Source: Reichenbachiella ulvae (GTDB lineage Bacteria > Bacteroidota > Bacteroidia > Cytophagales > Cyclobacteriaceae). From it: 64,000 nt of DNA. The translations under genes were made by a program, and so were the position numbers. Shown here piece by piece: positions 42,463 through 52,056 of the stretch (the first letter of the stretch is position 1; each line of letters starts with the position of its first letter). Where the stretch lies: the NCBI RefSeq assembly GCF_025833875.1, contig NZ_JAOYOD010000001.1, forward strand, positions 3,534,001 to 3,598,000, given 5' to 3'. The notes under the pieces were generated by a model that was given only the letters and a program-made list of their open reading frames with translations, made no database searches and was not told the origin of the DNA.

Positions 42463-43683
42463 TTAGCCTTCTTCTGGCACACCGTCTACATAGTTTTGGA
42501 GATAGGAAAATCGCTGTGTCAATTTACCGTTTTCCGTCATTTTTGCTCTGGCGATCACCTCTCCTTTGTCTTCCCTGAGCAAACAAGGCAAGACATTCGT
42601 TACCAGCTCATGACCAAAATCTTCCGAGGCATTTCTTGGCAATTCACAAGGCAAATTATCTACTGCCAGTACCGTGACATTGCCTTCATCGGAGAGTGGT
42701 GGAGCTGAAATCCCCTGTGTAGGGTCATAGTCGTAAATCGGATCGTCGATCGTCGAAGGCCTAAGTGTGGAAGGAATCGAGCCCTCAATATCACAGGTCA
42801 CATCAGCGATCACTTTAATATTAAAATCTCTATGCGCCATCTGCTCTCTGGTAAAAAGAACAGGAGCATCTGGATGCCAGTAGGCGCAGGCAATCAGGAT
42901 ATCCGCATGCTGGGCATAACCGTGAAAATCAGATTCAAAATTTTCTGGGAAGTTGAAAAACTCCGCACGGTTGAATGTCTTGCCTTCTTTGTGTCTATTG
43001 TAGTCACGGTTGTTCAACTGACAAAAAACCGGCTCATCATACACCTGGCTTACAAACTGAGCTGGAGACACTCTGCGAATGCCTAGCCCATGCATGATTT
43101 CCATGGCACCTTTAGCCACACGTCCTCCTCCAGTAATGGCAATTTTGACTTTAGGTAATTTGATTTTAGTAAACTCTGTCTTCAGATCCTCCAGATCAAA
43201 GCACTCGTGCGCTCTACGAATATCGTATAGTCTGTATCGTTTGCCATAGGTCCATAGTGCATTGTATGCACCCACCAAACCTGCATAACGACCAAAGGCT
43301 ATGATTCGCTGCCCTTCCGTATTCGTTAGCGTCTCATAGTCGATCAAAGTGATCTTCTTTTCCAAGATAGCCAACAACAAATCACGATTATAAGCCTGCT
43401 TCTTGATGGTATGAGAGAAGAAAAAATACGTTTTATTGGGTATTAGCTGATCGATTGGCACCTCTTTGACACCAACCAGGATATCACAGTCCTCCACATT
43501 TTCAGTTAGATGAATTCCCTCTCTCGTATAATCAGAATCATCGAAGCATCTGATATCACTTTTGTGACAAACTATCTCCACGTCAGGGTAACTGCCTTGA
43601 ATTTGTTTGGCTTGAGTAGGTGTAATGGGTACTCGTCTGTCGATGGGGATTTTTCCCTCTTTTAGTATTCCAATTTTGGGCAT
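42463..43683 (-). CDS. Saccharopine/alanine dehydrogenase-like NAD(P) oxidoreductase
   Basis: About 406 residues. The N-terminal IGILKEGKIPIDRRVPITPTQ is the alanine dehydrogenase/PNT N-domain motif with its Arg and Lys substrate contacts; KVKIAITGGGRVAKGAMEIM is the NAD-binding Rossmann loop; the C-terminal region has VIADVTCDIEGSIPSTLRPS as in lysine-forming saccharopine dehydrogenases (LYS1 type). It may act in lysine or another amino acid metabolism. ATG 43683 is preferred to TTG 43692. The exact substrate is unsure. Confidence 0.82.
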   Translation of the reverse strand: MPKIGILKEGKIPIDRRVPITPTQAKQIQGSYPDVEIVCHKSDIRCFDDSDYTREGIHLTENVEDCDILVGVKEVPIDQLIPNKTYFFFSHTIKKQAYNRDLLLAILEKKITLIDYETLTNTEGQRIIAFGRYAGLVGAYNALWTYGKRYRLYDIRRAHECFDLEDLKTEFTKIKLPKVKIAITGGGRVAKGAMEIMHGLGIRRVSPAQFVSQVYDEPVFCQLNNRDYNRHKEGKTFNRAEFFNFPENFESDFHGYAQHADILIACAYWHPDAPVLFTREQMAHRDFNIKVIADVTCDIEGSIPSTLRPSTIDDPIYDYDPTQGISAPPLSDEGNVTVLAVDNLPCELPRNASEDFGHELVTNVLPCLLREDKGEVIARAKMTENGKLTQRFSYLQNYVDGVPEEG

Positions 43684-43843
43684 GTGTTTCAAGTTTTAGG
43701 GCGGTAAATATCGGAATTAAAGCATAGCAGACCAGAAACAAACAACAAAGTTTTTTGAATTAGCAAATTATCAGAATCAAAAGCAGAATAGTGATTTCAA
43801 TCCTATATTTACCTCTAATATATAGCGAGCAACCACCATCTGA

Positions 43844-44518
43844 ATGAATATAGAAATTATATATATGAGCGTTTTGGCTGTGGCCATCTTCATATACTAC
43901 TATCGTCAACACCAAAAGGAAAAAAGCCCTAAAAAGACCGAATCAAAAGCCAGAATCAACGAAGATGGAGAACATTTCCTTGAAGCATTAGCCGACCATG
44001 ATTATTTCCGGTGGACTAAGGAGAAAACGCTGGATCTACTATGTGACGAGATCAAGAGAAATTACGAACAATATGGGGAAATAAGCACTATCGAGACGAA
44101 TGATCGGCCCGCTTGCTTCCGGCTTTACCCTGCAGATGAAGAAGACTTATTTGAGGAAGGAGGATTCCAATACATTCTTCCGATAATAGGCGGAGCTTTC
44201 AAAAAGAGAAAACTGAAATGGGAAATTCGGGATTTTCATGAAAATTATCAGAACAATATCGCCAACCAATGGCTTGTCCTCAATGAAAGAAAATACATCA
44301 TCTATGATCAACTAGATGGGAAGTCTGCCCAATGGAACTTAGCATCTGAAAAATTGCTCATGATTCTCAATAGGGAATTGGCGCTCCAAAATTCCGAAGA
44401 GCGTGTCTACTCTATTCGTGGAGGCAACGATCATCAGATTATCTTTCTCAATAGAGCACAATTTGATTTTCTAAGGGCAAGCAATTTAAGAGAGGAAGAC
44501 AAACCCAGAACCAACTAA
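43844..44518 (+). CDS. Single-pass membrane-anchored protein of unknown function
   Basis: 224 residues. One N-terminal transmembrane helix (IIYMSVLAVAIFIYYY) is followed by a Lys/Glu-rich linker and a soluble cytoplasmic domain with aromatic residues throughout (FHENYQNNIANQWLVLNERKY). No family is recognised. It lies 5 bp upstream of the deoxyribosyltransferase gene and is very likely co-transcribed with it, which hints at a nucleotide-related role only by association. Confidence 0.75.
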   Translation: MNIEIIYMSVLAVAIFIYYYRQHQKEKSPKKTESKARINEDGEHFLEALADHDYFRWTKEKTLDLLCDEIKRNYEQYGEISTIETNDRPACFRLYPADEEDLFEEGGFQYILPIIGGAFKKRKLKWEIRDFHENYQNNIANQWLVLNERKYIIYDQLDGKSAQWNLASEKLLMILNRELALQNSEERVYSIRGGNDHQIIFLNRAQFDFLRASNLREEDKPRTN

Positions 44519-44523
44519 TAATT

Positions 44524-45012
44524 ATGAAAAAGAAAATTTATATCGCATCGCCTTTTGGTTTTTCAGAAGCAGGACGGGATTACATGTATGGGACAGTACT
44601 GCCCATTGTATTAGAACAAGGTTTTGAAATTCTCGATCCATGGAAACTCACGCCAGCACACCTAATCCAGGAGGTAAACAGCATGCCCTACGGGATCGAA
44701 AAGAAAAACAAATGGAAAGAGCTAAATCAAGTCATCGCCAGTCATAATACAGAAGCGCTCCGAGCCTGCGATGGCTTATTTGCCATATTGGACGGAGTGG
44801 ATGTAGACAGTGGTACCGCTTCAGAAATTGGTTTTGTTGCAGCTTTGGGCAAACCCGTTGTAGGCTACAGAGGTGATTTTCGACTATCTGCTGACAATGA
44901 AGGCTCTACTGTCAACCTACAGGTGCAGTACTTTATCGAAATGCATGGGGGACATTTGATCACTGAATTGTCAGGTTTGGGTGAATCACTCAATACCGTC
45001 TTCGGCACCTAA
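44524..45012 (+). CDS. Nucleoside 2-deoxyribosyltransferase family protein
   Basis: 162 residues. Family motifs: N-terminal IYIASPFGFSEAGRDY, the central LDGVDVDSGTASEIGFVAALGKPVVGYRGD with the catalytic-type Glu of TASEIG and the Asp pair, and a C-terminal NLQVQYFIE with the partner-site Asn. It should cleave or exchange the N-glycosidic bond of deoxynucleosides or related nucleotides. Length matches the family. It forms an operon with the upstream gene (5-bp gap), and its 3' end overlaps the convergent membrane-protein gene by 27 bp. Confidence 0.86.
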   Translation: MKKKIYIASPFGFSEAGRDYMYGTVLPIVLEQGFEILDPWKLTPAHLIQEVNSMPYGIEKKNKWKELNQVIASHNTEALRACDGLFAILDGVDVDSGTASEIGFVAALGKPVVGYRGDFRLSADNEGSTVNLQVQYFIEMHGGHLITELSGLGESLNTVFGT

Positions 45013-45474
45013 AGCCTCCAATTCAGAGCGTGACAATTGCAAAGACTCCATCAATTTGAAAGGTGAGGGGGTCACCAGGACCATGACCAGGAGAACAAAA
45101 AACAAAGCCGTGAAATTGGCATAGGTGTTGGATACAAAGGCACCGACAATAGCAAACAAGGCGGTCCCCTCAAGTACGGCCATTCTGATAATGTGAGCGG
45201 TTTGATAAGCTGCGATTTTCGCTGATAGCTCACTTTCTTTATCTACTCTTTCCTTCAGCCCTGTGCTAAACAAAAAGTAAGAGCCAGGTATCAACATTAC
45301 AGCAAAACTGATGGGTAGGAATGATAAAATGTTCTCGGTATCGATGAGCTGAGATTGATCAGACGAAGTGATCATCGCAATGGCAAAAATTGAAAAGAAA
45401 ATTGGGCCGCTCATCAAGCCCCAGTGCAAGATTTTCAGCACCTTAAGTGCCTTTGCTGGTTGGTAAGTTTCCAT
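44986..45474 (-). CDS. Four-helix membrane protein of unknown function
   Basis: About 162 residues from ATG 45474; ATGs at 45507 and 45531 are alternatives. Four hydrophobic segments (LMSGPIFFSIFAIAMI, ILSFLPISFAVMLIPGSYFLF, GTALFAIVGAFVSN, FTALFFVLLVMVLVTP) and a Ser/Leu/Glu-rich cytoplasmic tail. No family recognised. A likely promoter (TTG, 20 bp, TAGGTTTG; -7 box at plus 45602-45609) lies upstream. It overlaps the deoxyribosyltransferase gene tail to tail by 27 bp. Confidence 0.7.
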   Translation of the reverse strand: METYQPAKALKVLKILHWGLMSGPIFFSIFAIAMITSSDQSQLIDTENILSFLPISFAVMLIPGSYFLFSTGLKERVDKESELSAKIAAYQTAHIIRMAVLEGTALFAIVGAFVSNTYANFTALFFVLLVMVLVTPSPFKLMESLQLSRSELEALGAEDGIE

Positions 45475-45802
45475 GTTCGATTGATTAGTTGCCGTTAAAA
45501 TACTCATGCCATATGGAAACCACAAATTCATCTACAAAAAAGCTCATAAACAAGGGGTTAAAAGTTAACTCAATAATAGCCTTGAGTTTCAGAAAAAAGA
45601 TCAAACCTATAACTCGTACAAGTGTAGGACAACCCTAAAACGCAAAATCGAGCACACGACAATTCGAAACAATTAGTTCATTAATCCCCTTTCAATCAAT
45701 CAAATAGCGGATTTAGGTTTCTGGATAAAGGAAAAATCATTATATTATCTAACCAACTTTATCTCGAATATAAAACATCTTATACTCCAACGTCGGCTGT
45801 AA
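45475..45802. other. Divergent intergenic region
   Basis: 328 bp between the membrane-protein gene and the GAF kinase gene. It holds the minus-strand promoter noted at 45602-45609 and a GTAGGACAACCCT site at 45624-45636 that recurs with one change at 30377-30389. I see no gene or hairpin in the rest. Confidence 0.5.
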
Positions 45803-47230
45803 ATGAAACCAACAAATCCTAACCCTGCTTCTGTTCTTAACAACTTTGCCGAGTCTCTGAGTCAGCGTGAACTCAGTATTTTAATGGACATCAGCACACA
45901 TATTGCCACAACTCTTGACTATAGAGAAGTCCTTCAAATCATAAGTGACGGTATCTCTGAGCTACTCAAAACAGATACTGCTACCATTTACAGTCTGCAA
46001 GAAGATCAAAGCATCTATTTAGAGGTAGCTACTCCCACTATGAGTACTGATTTTCAGGAAACCTTTCGCTATGCAAAAGTACCAGAACACCCACATATTC
46101 AGCAGGCGCTGAAGACCCGATCACCTATAATCATTGAAGATACCAGCAATGAACCCCTATCACCTCAAGAAAAAAAGGTGCTTGAGCTCAGTGACGTCAA
46201 AAGCCTGCTATTTCTCCCGCTTGTTTTAGAAAATGAGTTGTTTGGAATTTTAATAATGGGTGCTCAAACTGAGATCAGAAAATTCACCCCACACGAAATC
46301 AGAGTAGGTGAGATGGTCGCAAACCACCTTTCAGGCGCCATTCAAAAAACCATTCTACATCAAAACCTAAAAACATACAAAGACACCTTAGAGGACCAAG
46401 TCAAAAAAAGAACCCAGGAGCTAGAAAAGGCCAACATGAAGCTGGTAAATAAAAACCAGCTGGCTGCCATGCAAAGAGATGAACTCGAAGTAGCTCTGGA
46501 GCAATTGAAAGTAGCGCAAACTCGTATGGTACAAACAGAAAAAATGGTATCACTCGGAACCCTAACCGCAGGAGTTGCTCACGAAATCAAAAACCCGCTC
46601 AACTTTATTCATGGGAGTTACTTGGGTCTGATGCGATTCTTCAAAGAAGCAAATATCGAAGACAAGGACGCCTGGAAGATGCTGGACTCTATCAAATTAG
46701 GCATTGAACGCTCTACTGCCATCGTTTCTGTGCTCAACGATTTTAGTCGCAACCAGAAAGCACCATTCAAAAATTGCAACATCCATCAGATCATTGACAA
46801 TTGTCTACTCATGCTCAACAGGCAATTCGATCGCAAGGGAATTACACTGGAGAAAATTTATTCACCACAGTCGATGGAAACCTTAGCCAATGCCAACAAA
46901 CTGCATCAGCTTTTTATCAACATCCTGCTCAATGCCTGTCAATCCATCCCGAAAGAAGGAATCGTAAAAATAGAAACCCAAACTGAAAAAGATTGGCTCA
47001 AGATCAACATCTCTGATACAGGAGTAGGAATTAAAAAAGAAAACCTACAGCAGATTATCGAACCCTTTTTTACTACCAAAGATCCTGGTCAGGGCACTGG
47101 TCTGGGACTATCAATATCTTACTCCATCATAGAGGATCACAAAGGTGAAATGGAATTTGATTCTGAGGAGAACAAAGGCACTACCGTCAGAATCAAACTG
47201 CCTGTCACAAAAAAGAATCAACTGCTCTAA
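45803..47230 (+). CDS. Soluble GAF-domain sensor histidine kinase
   Basis: 475 residues with no transmembrane segment. A GAF domain spans ~30-185 (DYREVLQIISDGISELLKTD, then KSLLFLPLVLENELFGILIMG), followed by a coiled coil (~195-250) and HisKA with His260 in LTAGVAHEIKNPLNF. The HATPase has LLNACQSI, DTGVGI and GTGLGLSIS. It senses a cytoplasmic ligand or redox cue. No response regulator is adjacent, so its partner is elsewhere. Its catalytic half resembles the kinase at 31397, including the same subfamily-type H box. Confidence 0.92.
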   Translation: MKPTNPNPASVLNNFAESLSQRELSILMDISTHIATTLDYREVLQIISDGISELLKTDTATIYSLQEDQSIYLEVATPTMSTDFQETFRYAKVPEHPHIQQALKTRSPIIIEDTSNEPLSPQEKKVLELSDVKSLLFLPLVLENELFGILIMGAQTEIRKFTPHEIRVGEMVANHLSGAIQKTILHQNLKTYKDTLEDQVKKRTQELEKANMKLVNKNQLAAMQRDELEVALEQLKVAQTRMVQTEKMVSLGTLTAGVAHEIKNPLNFIHGSYLGLMRFFKEANIEDKDAWKMLDSIKLGIERSTAIVSVLNDFSRNQKAPFKNCNIHQIIDNCLLMLNRQFDRKGITLEKIYSPQSMETLANANKLHQLFINILLNACQSIPKEGIVKIETQTEKDWLKINISDTGVGIKKENLQQIIEPFFTTKDPGQGTGLGLSISYSIIEDHKGEMEFDSEENKGTTVRIKLPVTKKNQLL

Positions 47231-47249
47231 AACAGCGAAATTAATAAAT

Positions 47250-47283
47250 GGTCTCAACACCCCAGACTTGAGATATTGAGACC
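47250..47283. terminator. Terminator between convergent genes
   Basis: GGTCTCAA (47250-47257) pairs with TTGAGACC (47276-47283), flanked by AT-rich tails (AATAAAT and TAATTTTATT). It ends the GAF kinase transcript and the M3 peptidase transcript. Confidence 0.65.
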
Positions 47284-47290
47284 ACTAATT

Positions 47291-48247
47291 TTATTGCTCA
47301 CCCGGAACTGGAAATCCCCGGTCTCTCATCAATGCTTCAATTTTTGCCTCTCTACCTCGGAAAAGTCTGTAAGCCTCAGCAGGGTCGATCGAATTTCTCG
47401 GTGCGAACAAATATTTTACTAACTTATCCGCTAGTGCCTCGTCGTAGAATCCACCCGGCGCTTCAGCAAAAGCCTCCGCAGCATCTGATGTCAATACATC
47501 GGCCCACATATAACCATAGTAAGCTGTAGCATAACCTTCACTAGAAAACACATGCCCAAAATGAGGCGTACGATGACGCATCGGGAGTTCCTCGGGCATT
47601 TTCAATTCCTCAAGTGTCTTTCTTTCAAACTCATCTATGTCTATGTCTGACGGATCTGCCAAATGTAATTTCATATCCATAAGAGCTGAGGCCAAATATT
47701 CGGTCGTCTCAAAGCCCTGGTTGAAAGTAGCTGCTTTCTTTATTTTTTCAACCAGCTCTGCAGGCATCGGTTCACCCGTCTCCTGGTGCACCAAAAAATT
47801 GTTGATCACATCGTTCGTGGGCAACCAGCGCTCCAATAGCTGTGACTGAAATTCAGTATAATCTCGCACACCACTATTGAGTGTAGGGTATTTGACATTT
47901 GCTGAAAAGAAATGCAAAGCATGTCCAAACTCATGAAAAAAGGTAGAAGCATCATCCCATGATACCAACAAGGGATCTCCAGGTGCAGGCTTAACAAAAT
48001 TGGAGTTATTAGAAGCAAGCACATTGGTTTCGCCATCAAAAGAGGAGTAGCTACGATAAGTGGTAGCCCAGGCACCCGAACGTTTCCCCTCTCTGGCATA
48101 GGGATCCAGATACCAAAGCCCAATATGCTCTCCACTATCCTTATCACTTACTTCCCACACTTTTACATCCTCATGAAAAACAGGCACGCTTCCCTCAGGC
48201 ACTGGAGCAAAAGAATAATTAAACAAACGACCAGCTACATAGTGCAT
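47291..48247 (-). pseudogene. M3 peptidase (Dcp-like), 3' fragment cut off by insertion
   Basis: The C-terminal ~319 residues of a zinc oligopeptidase of family M3. They keep the catalytic motif FFHEFGHALHF (HExxH plus downstream Glu in TEFQSQLLERWL), the FDGETNVLASNNSNFVKP segment and the C-terminal IDPAEAYRLFRGRE. Reading continues in frame with the fragment at 49724-50923 once the 1.48-kb insertion is removed (TEASM + HYVAGRLF). On its own the fragment would start inside the element and lacks the N-terminal domain and export signal, so it is most likely inactive. Confidence 0.93.
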
Positions 48248-48302
48248 AGTTCCCATGATATAACCCAATGGCGTATGAAGTATAAACCAAAGGATTTATA
48301 TC

Positions 48303-49358
48303 ATGGAAGATTTAAGCACTTACAATTTATTCATTGGCTTGGACGTACACAAGCGCAGCTGGTCGGTTAGCATCTTTGCTGGCCATATTCACCATCGAAC
48401 TTTCACCCAGCCACCTGAACCAATCGCACTCAAATCCTACCTCGACAAGCATTTCCCTACTGCCAAAGTGATCTGTGCCTATGAGGCCTGCAAGATTGGG
48501 TTTTGGATCTGTAGAGATTTGGAGAGTTATGGCTATCGCTGTTTGGTAGTCAATGCAGCAGACATCCCCACCACTCACAAGGAAACCACCGAAAAAACCG
48601 ACCCAATTGATAGTCGAAAGATAGCCAAAGCTCTTAGAGCTGGATTACTTCGGGGCATTCATGTTCCCAGTATCGAAGTAGAAGGTCATAGGCAACTGTT
48701 TCGTTACCGCAAGAAATTGTGGGCAGAGTTGGTCAGGATCAAAAACCGCATCAAAGACAAATTATTATTTGCGGGGATCCCCATACCTACAGAGTTTGAT
48801 AATGCCTATTGGAGCAAAGCCTTCTTGGTTTGGATCTCGCAAGTTCAGTTTGAATCCAAAAACACAAAACTGACTGTCAACTTCTTGCTGGAGCATTATC
48901 ATTTTACATATCGTCATTTGCTTAAAGTGGCGATACAGGTCAGAAAAATCCAACGATTAGCTAAGTACAAGCAACAGGCAAAATTACTCAGAGGCATCCC
49001 TGGGATCGGCCCATTGACCACTGTACAACTACTCATAGAACTGGAGAGCATAGATCGTTTTCCCAGCTTCAAACACTTCAATAGCTTTATTGGTCTCAAA
49101 CCAACCAGTCATTCCAGTGGAGAAAGAGACGTGAAAGGCTACATGACTAACCGCCGGCACAAAGCCCTGCGTAGTGCATTGATCGAATGTGCCTGGAGTT
49201 GTGTGCAGAAAGATCCCGCTATGTTGATGAGATACGAGGAACTAACCAAGTCGCATACCAAGAAAAGATCAATAGTAATTATAGCCAGGAAACTGGTCTC
49301 AAGGATATATCATGTACTCAAAACAGGAGAAGAATATGAGATAGGATTAGTAAAATAG
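48303..49358 (+). CDS. IS110-family transposase (DEDD recombinase)
   Basis: 351 residues. The RuvC-like DEDD set is visible: Asp14 in FIGLDVHK, Glu61 in CAYEACK, Asp100 and Asp103 in KTDPIDSRKIAKAL. The C-terminal Transposase_20 domain has LLRGIPGIGPLTTVQLL and the conserved serine region PTSHSSGERDVKGY (Ser271/272). IS110 recombinases are guided by a bridge RNA encoded in a non-coding end of the element. The frame is intact, so the element may still move. The start ATG lies 55 bp from the left end. Confidence 0.95.
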   Translation: MEDLSTYNLFIGLDVHKRSWSVSIFAGHIHHRTFTQPPEPIALKSYLDKHFPTAKVICAYEACKIGFWICRDLESYGYRCLVVNAADIPTTHKETTEKTDPIDSRKIAKALRAGLLRGIHVPSIEVEGHRQLFRYRKKLWAELVRIKNRIKDKLLFAGIPIPTEFDNAYWSKAFLVWISQVQFESKNTKLTVNFLLEHYHFTYRHLLKVAIQVRKIQRLAKYKQQAKLLRGIPGIGPLTTVQLLIELESIDRFPSFKHFNSFIGLKPTSHSSGERDVKGYMTNRRHKALRSALIECAWSCVQKDPAMLMRYEELTKSHTKKRSIVIIARKLVSRIYHVLKTGEEYEIGLVK

Positions 49359-49559
49359 TAAAAAGACCAAAGACTTAAAATCAGCCCCTAACGACAGTTG
49401 AGCACCCTGACCTCTTAACACTCGCTGTGTCCCGAACACTATCTTAGTATGGGGCGGGGTGCCATTTTTAAACATCTGACGGGAAACTGTGGACTTTAAC
49501 GGTACCACTAATGGAAGCATGGGTTGTTTTTGAATCTCGGTCAAAGTTAATAGGCAGCT

Positions 49560-49631
49560 AAAAGTAAGTAAAGGAGTGGGAGCTACATCAGAGCCCACAC
49601 AGGAGAATTATGGCCATCCTTGACTTACTTT
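49560..49631 (+). ncRNA. Candidate bridge-RNA stem-loop in the IS right end
   Basis: AAAGTAAGT (49561-49569) pairs with ACTTACTTT (49623-49631); inside, GTGGG (49576-49580) pairs with CCCAC (49594-49598) and presents the loop AGCTACATCAGAG. The loop's AGCTACAT is identical to the target flank at 48233-48240, as a guide loop would be. The long right end of IS1111-type elements is where their bridge RNA lies. The limits of any transcript are unknown. Confidence 0.4.
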
Positions 49632-49723
49632 CATCCACCTATTGGATCAAAGATTCGATTCCAAAACGGCCAAAAGAAACATTATGAAGAAGTTTAACTA
49701 AATTTATGCTGCAGAGGGTTATT

Positions 49724-50923
49724 CATGGAAGCTTCTGTTAGCTTGTCCAACTGCAAATATTGTTTGACCTCATCCGAATCCAGGTCGTACTTTTCTTTTC
49801 TAACCTTCTCGGCATAGTATCGATAATCCCAGGGTTCAATGGTAATATCGTCTCCATTTTTGTCGGCGATGGCTTGCATATCAGCTACCTCTTCTTCTAC
49901 TCTGGCAATAGCAGCTGGCCATACCGCCTCCATCAAAGCCATGGCATTTTCAGGCGTTTTGGCCATTCGATCCTGTAGTCTCCATTCCGCATAATTAGAG
50001 TAGCCCAGCAGTTTTACCCGCTCTCTTCTCAACCTGAGTATCTCGGCAATCAATGAATTGTTATCATATTCATCCCCATTGTCGCCTCTAGAATAATAAT
50101 TAGTCCAAACCAGTTTACGAAGGGCTCTTTCGGTGGAGTAGGTCAAAAAAGGATCCATCGAAGATCGGGTATTGATTACCGCATATTTCCCCTCCTGTCC
50201 TTTGTCCGCAGCTATTTTAGCAGCTGAACTAATGTAGCCTTCTGGCAAACCACCCAACTGGTCTTCTGTCAGATAAGTCACATAATTCTCCTCATCATGC
50301 AAAACGTTATTAGAAAACTGGGTATATAAACTAGAAAGCGATTTGTTGATCTCAGCATAGCGCTGCTTTTTGGCACTGTCTAGTTCTGCTCCATTCATCG
50401 CAAATCTCCTGTAGGTCAATTCTACCACTCGTTGCTCTGCAGCTGGAAGAGGTTTCTCCAAAGAAGCTTCATACACCTCTTTGATACGCTGAAACAAGGC
50501 ATCGTTCTGAGTGATTTTTGATCTAAACTCAGAAATAATGGGAGCAAGTTCCTTTCGCACCTCTCTGAATTCAGGCGTGGACATATTACTACTGAATATC
50601 CCATAATATTCATAAGCTCTATCCAGTTCAGCTCCAGCACGCTCCAGTTCAGCAATGGTGTTTTCAAAATTAGGCGCTTCTGGATTGGAAGCTATCGCCT
50701 CAACATCTGCCAACTCCAGACCCATGCCTCGCAACATAGCTGGTTTCACATCTTCTACCTTCATCTTATCAAAGGCAGGAACGCCACCATAAGGACCTGT
50801 CCATTCTTCTAGGAGCAAATTATCTATGGAGGTCTCTTCTTTTTCTTGTTTGCAACCAAACACGGCCAGCAATGTCATCAAGATGAAGAATAATTGTTTC
50901 GTTTTAGGATTAATGTTTCTCAT
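49724..50923 (-). pseudogene. M3 peptidase (Dcp-like) lipoprotein, 5' fragment
   Basis: The N-terminal ~400 residues of the same peptidase. The start has a lipoprotein signal (LLAVFGC), so the intact enzyme was an exported, membrane-anchored zinc peptidase acting on oligopeptides. The helical N-domain of family M3 follows (EEWTGPYGGVPAFDKM, then ENTIAELERAG). After the insertion point the frame reads 10 codons of insertion sequence (NNPLQHKFS) and stops at 49694. Without the HExxH half it cannot be catalytic. The gene before disruption was about 718 codons, the normal size. Confidence 0.93.
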
Positions 50924-51069
50924 ATGAATTTCTATTTAGCTAATCGAAAGACTTTCAAAGTCAGCCTAAAAGTATAATTGCAATAGAGAATAGTAAAGAG
51001 AAATGCTGTGAGCGGTTAGTCCCCCAAAACATCAGGTTTAGATGGTGTATGGAAGGGAATATGGGTATA

Positions 51070-51108
51070 TAAAAAAGGGCCTGACCTTTGAAAAATCAAA
51101 CCCTTTCT
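51070..51108 (-). terminator. Terminator after the TIGR00266 gene
   Basis: AAAGGG and CCCTTT arms with an inner TTTGA/TCAAA stem and a bulge; on the minus strand the hairpin is followed by TTTTTT (51071-51076 on plus). Confidence 0.7.
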
Positions 51109-51125
51109 TAATTAGTAATGTCCTT

Positions 51126-51893
51126 TTACTCTAAAAAATCCCCGAGTATCGAGCTGGCTTCTTTCTTAGCATTGCGACCATATGGGGCGATCGCCTGGAT
51201 CAGCTTGCGGATAGGCATAGACTGCAACCAAACCTTGCCAGTACCTCTGATGGTAGCCAGAAATAATCCTTCCCCACCAAACACCATCGAACGAAGACCT
51301 CCCGCCGACTGAATATCAAAATCCAATGTAGATTCGAAAGCCACGACACAACCAGTATCTATTCTCAAAGTTTCGTTGTTGAGCTCGCGCTCGATTACTG
51401 TACCTCCAGCATGCACGAAAGCCATGCCATCGCCTTGCAGTTTTTGCAGGATAAAACCTTCTCCCCCGATCAAACCGGAACCTATTTTCTTATTCAGCAT
51501 GATAGAAACTTTCGTCCCAAGTGCTGCACATAAGAAACCATCCTTCTGAACCACCAGCTCTTGATTGTGAGATTTTTGTAGATCGATTGGAATCACTGTA
51601 CCAGGATAAGGTGCCGAAAACGCCACCTTTCTTTTTCTTGAACCCTGATTGGTAAAATGCGTCATGAAGAGCGACTCTCCCGTAAGCATGCGCGAACCAG
51701 CCGACATCAATTTGCCCAAAAAGCCCTGCTGTGGATCAGAGCCATCACCCATCTTCGTTTCAAAATTGATCCCGTCTTCCATATAAAGCATGGCACCTGC
51801 CTCTGCGATGACGGTTTCCGACGGATCCAATTCTACTTCTACGATTTGAATGCTTTCGCCTTTGATTTCATAGTCTATTTCGTGACTTCTCAT
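51126..51893 (-). CDS. TIGR00266/AIM24 family protein
   Basis: 255 residues of the double-psi-like beta-helical AIM24 family: [21 protein letters not shown] near the start, a Gly-rich centre with [17 protein letters not shown] and [16 protein letters not shown], and a C-terminal [22 protein letters not shown]. The family is widespread and its molecular role is not known; the yeast member is mitochondrial. No signal peptide. It ends with its own terminator and lies downstream of gltX but 164 bp from the small gene that follows it. Confidence 0.88.
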   Translation of the reverse strand: MRSHEIDYEIKGESIQIVEVELDPSETVIAEAGAMLYMEDGINFETKMGDGSDPQQGFLGKLMSAGSRMLTGESLFMTHFTNQGSRKRKVAFSAPYPGTVIPIDLQKSHNQELVVQKDGFLCAALGTKVSIMLNKKIGSGLIGGEGFILQKLQGDGMAFVHAGGTVIERELNNETLRIDTGCVVAFESTLDFDIQSAGGLRSMVFGGEGLFLATIRGTGKVWLQSMPIRKLIQAIAPYGRNAKKEASSILGDFLE

Positions 51894-52056
51894 GGTTTCT
51901 TAGGATAGATGAATAAAAATTAGAATTGACAAAAATAAAAATGGCCTCAAACCAACCATGATCAGATCTGTCACATCATTAGTAGGACAGAAATCTAAAA
52001 ACTTACAACTCGATTCAAAAATCTTGGTAAGTTCGGTTGCCTTGAGGCCACTGCTA

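Larger units (their letters stand above)
48248..49723 (+). mobile_element. IS110-family insertion sequence (IS1111-like layout)
   Basis: A 1,476-bp insertion inside the M3 peptidase gene. Its limits come from rejoining the peptidase frame across a shared CAT (48245-48247 and 49724-49726), so the ends are exact to within 3 bp. It has one transposase gene (48303-49358), a short left end (55 bp) and a long non-coding right end (365 bp). There are no terminal inverted repeats, but subterminal ATAACCC (48260-48266) and GGGTTAT (49716-49722) are 12 and 1 bp from the ends, an asymmetry typical of the IS1111 subgroup. No clear target duplication beyond the shared CAT. Confidence 0.9.

Noticed and set aside
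48125..48370. Plus-strand frame covering the left junction of the insertion sequence
   Set aside because: It reads antisense to the peptidase fragment and ends within the transposase; it is a shadow of both.
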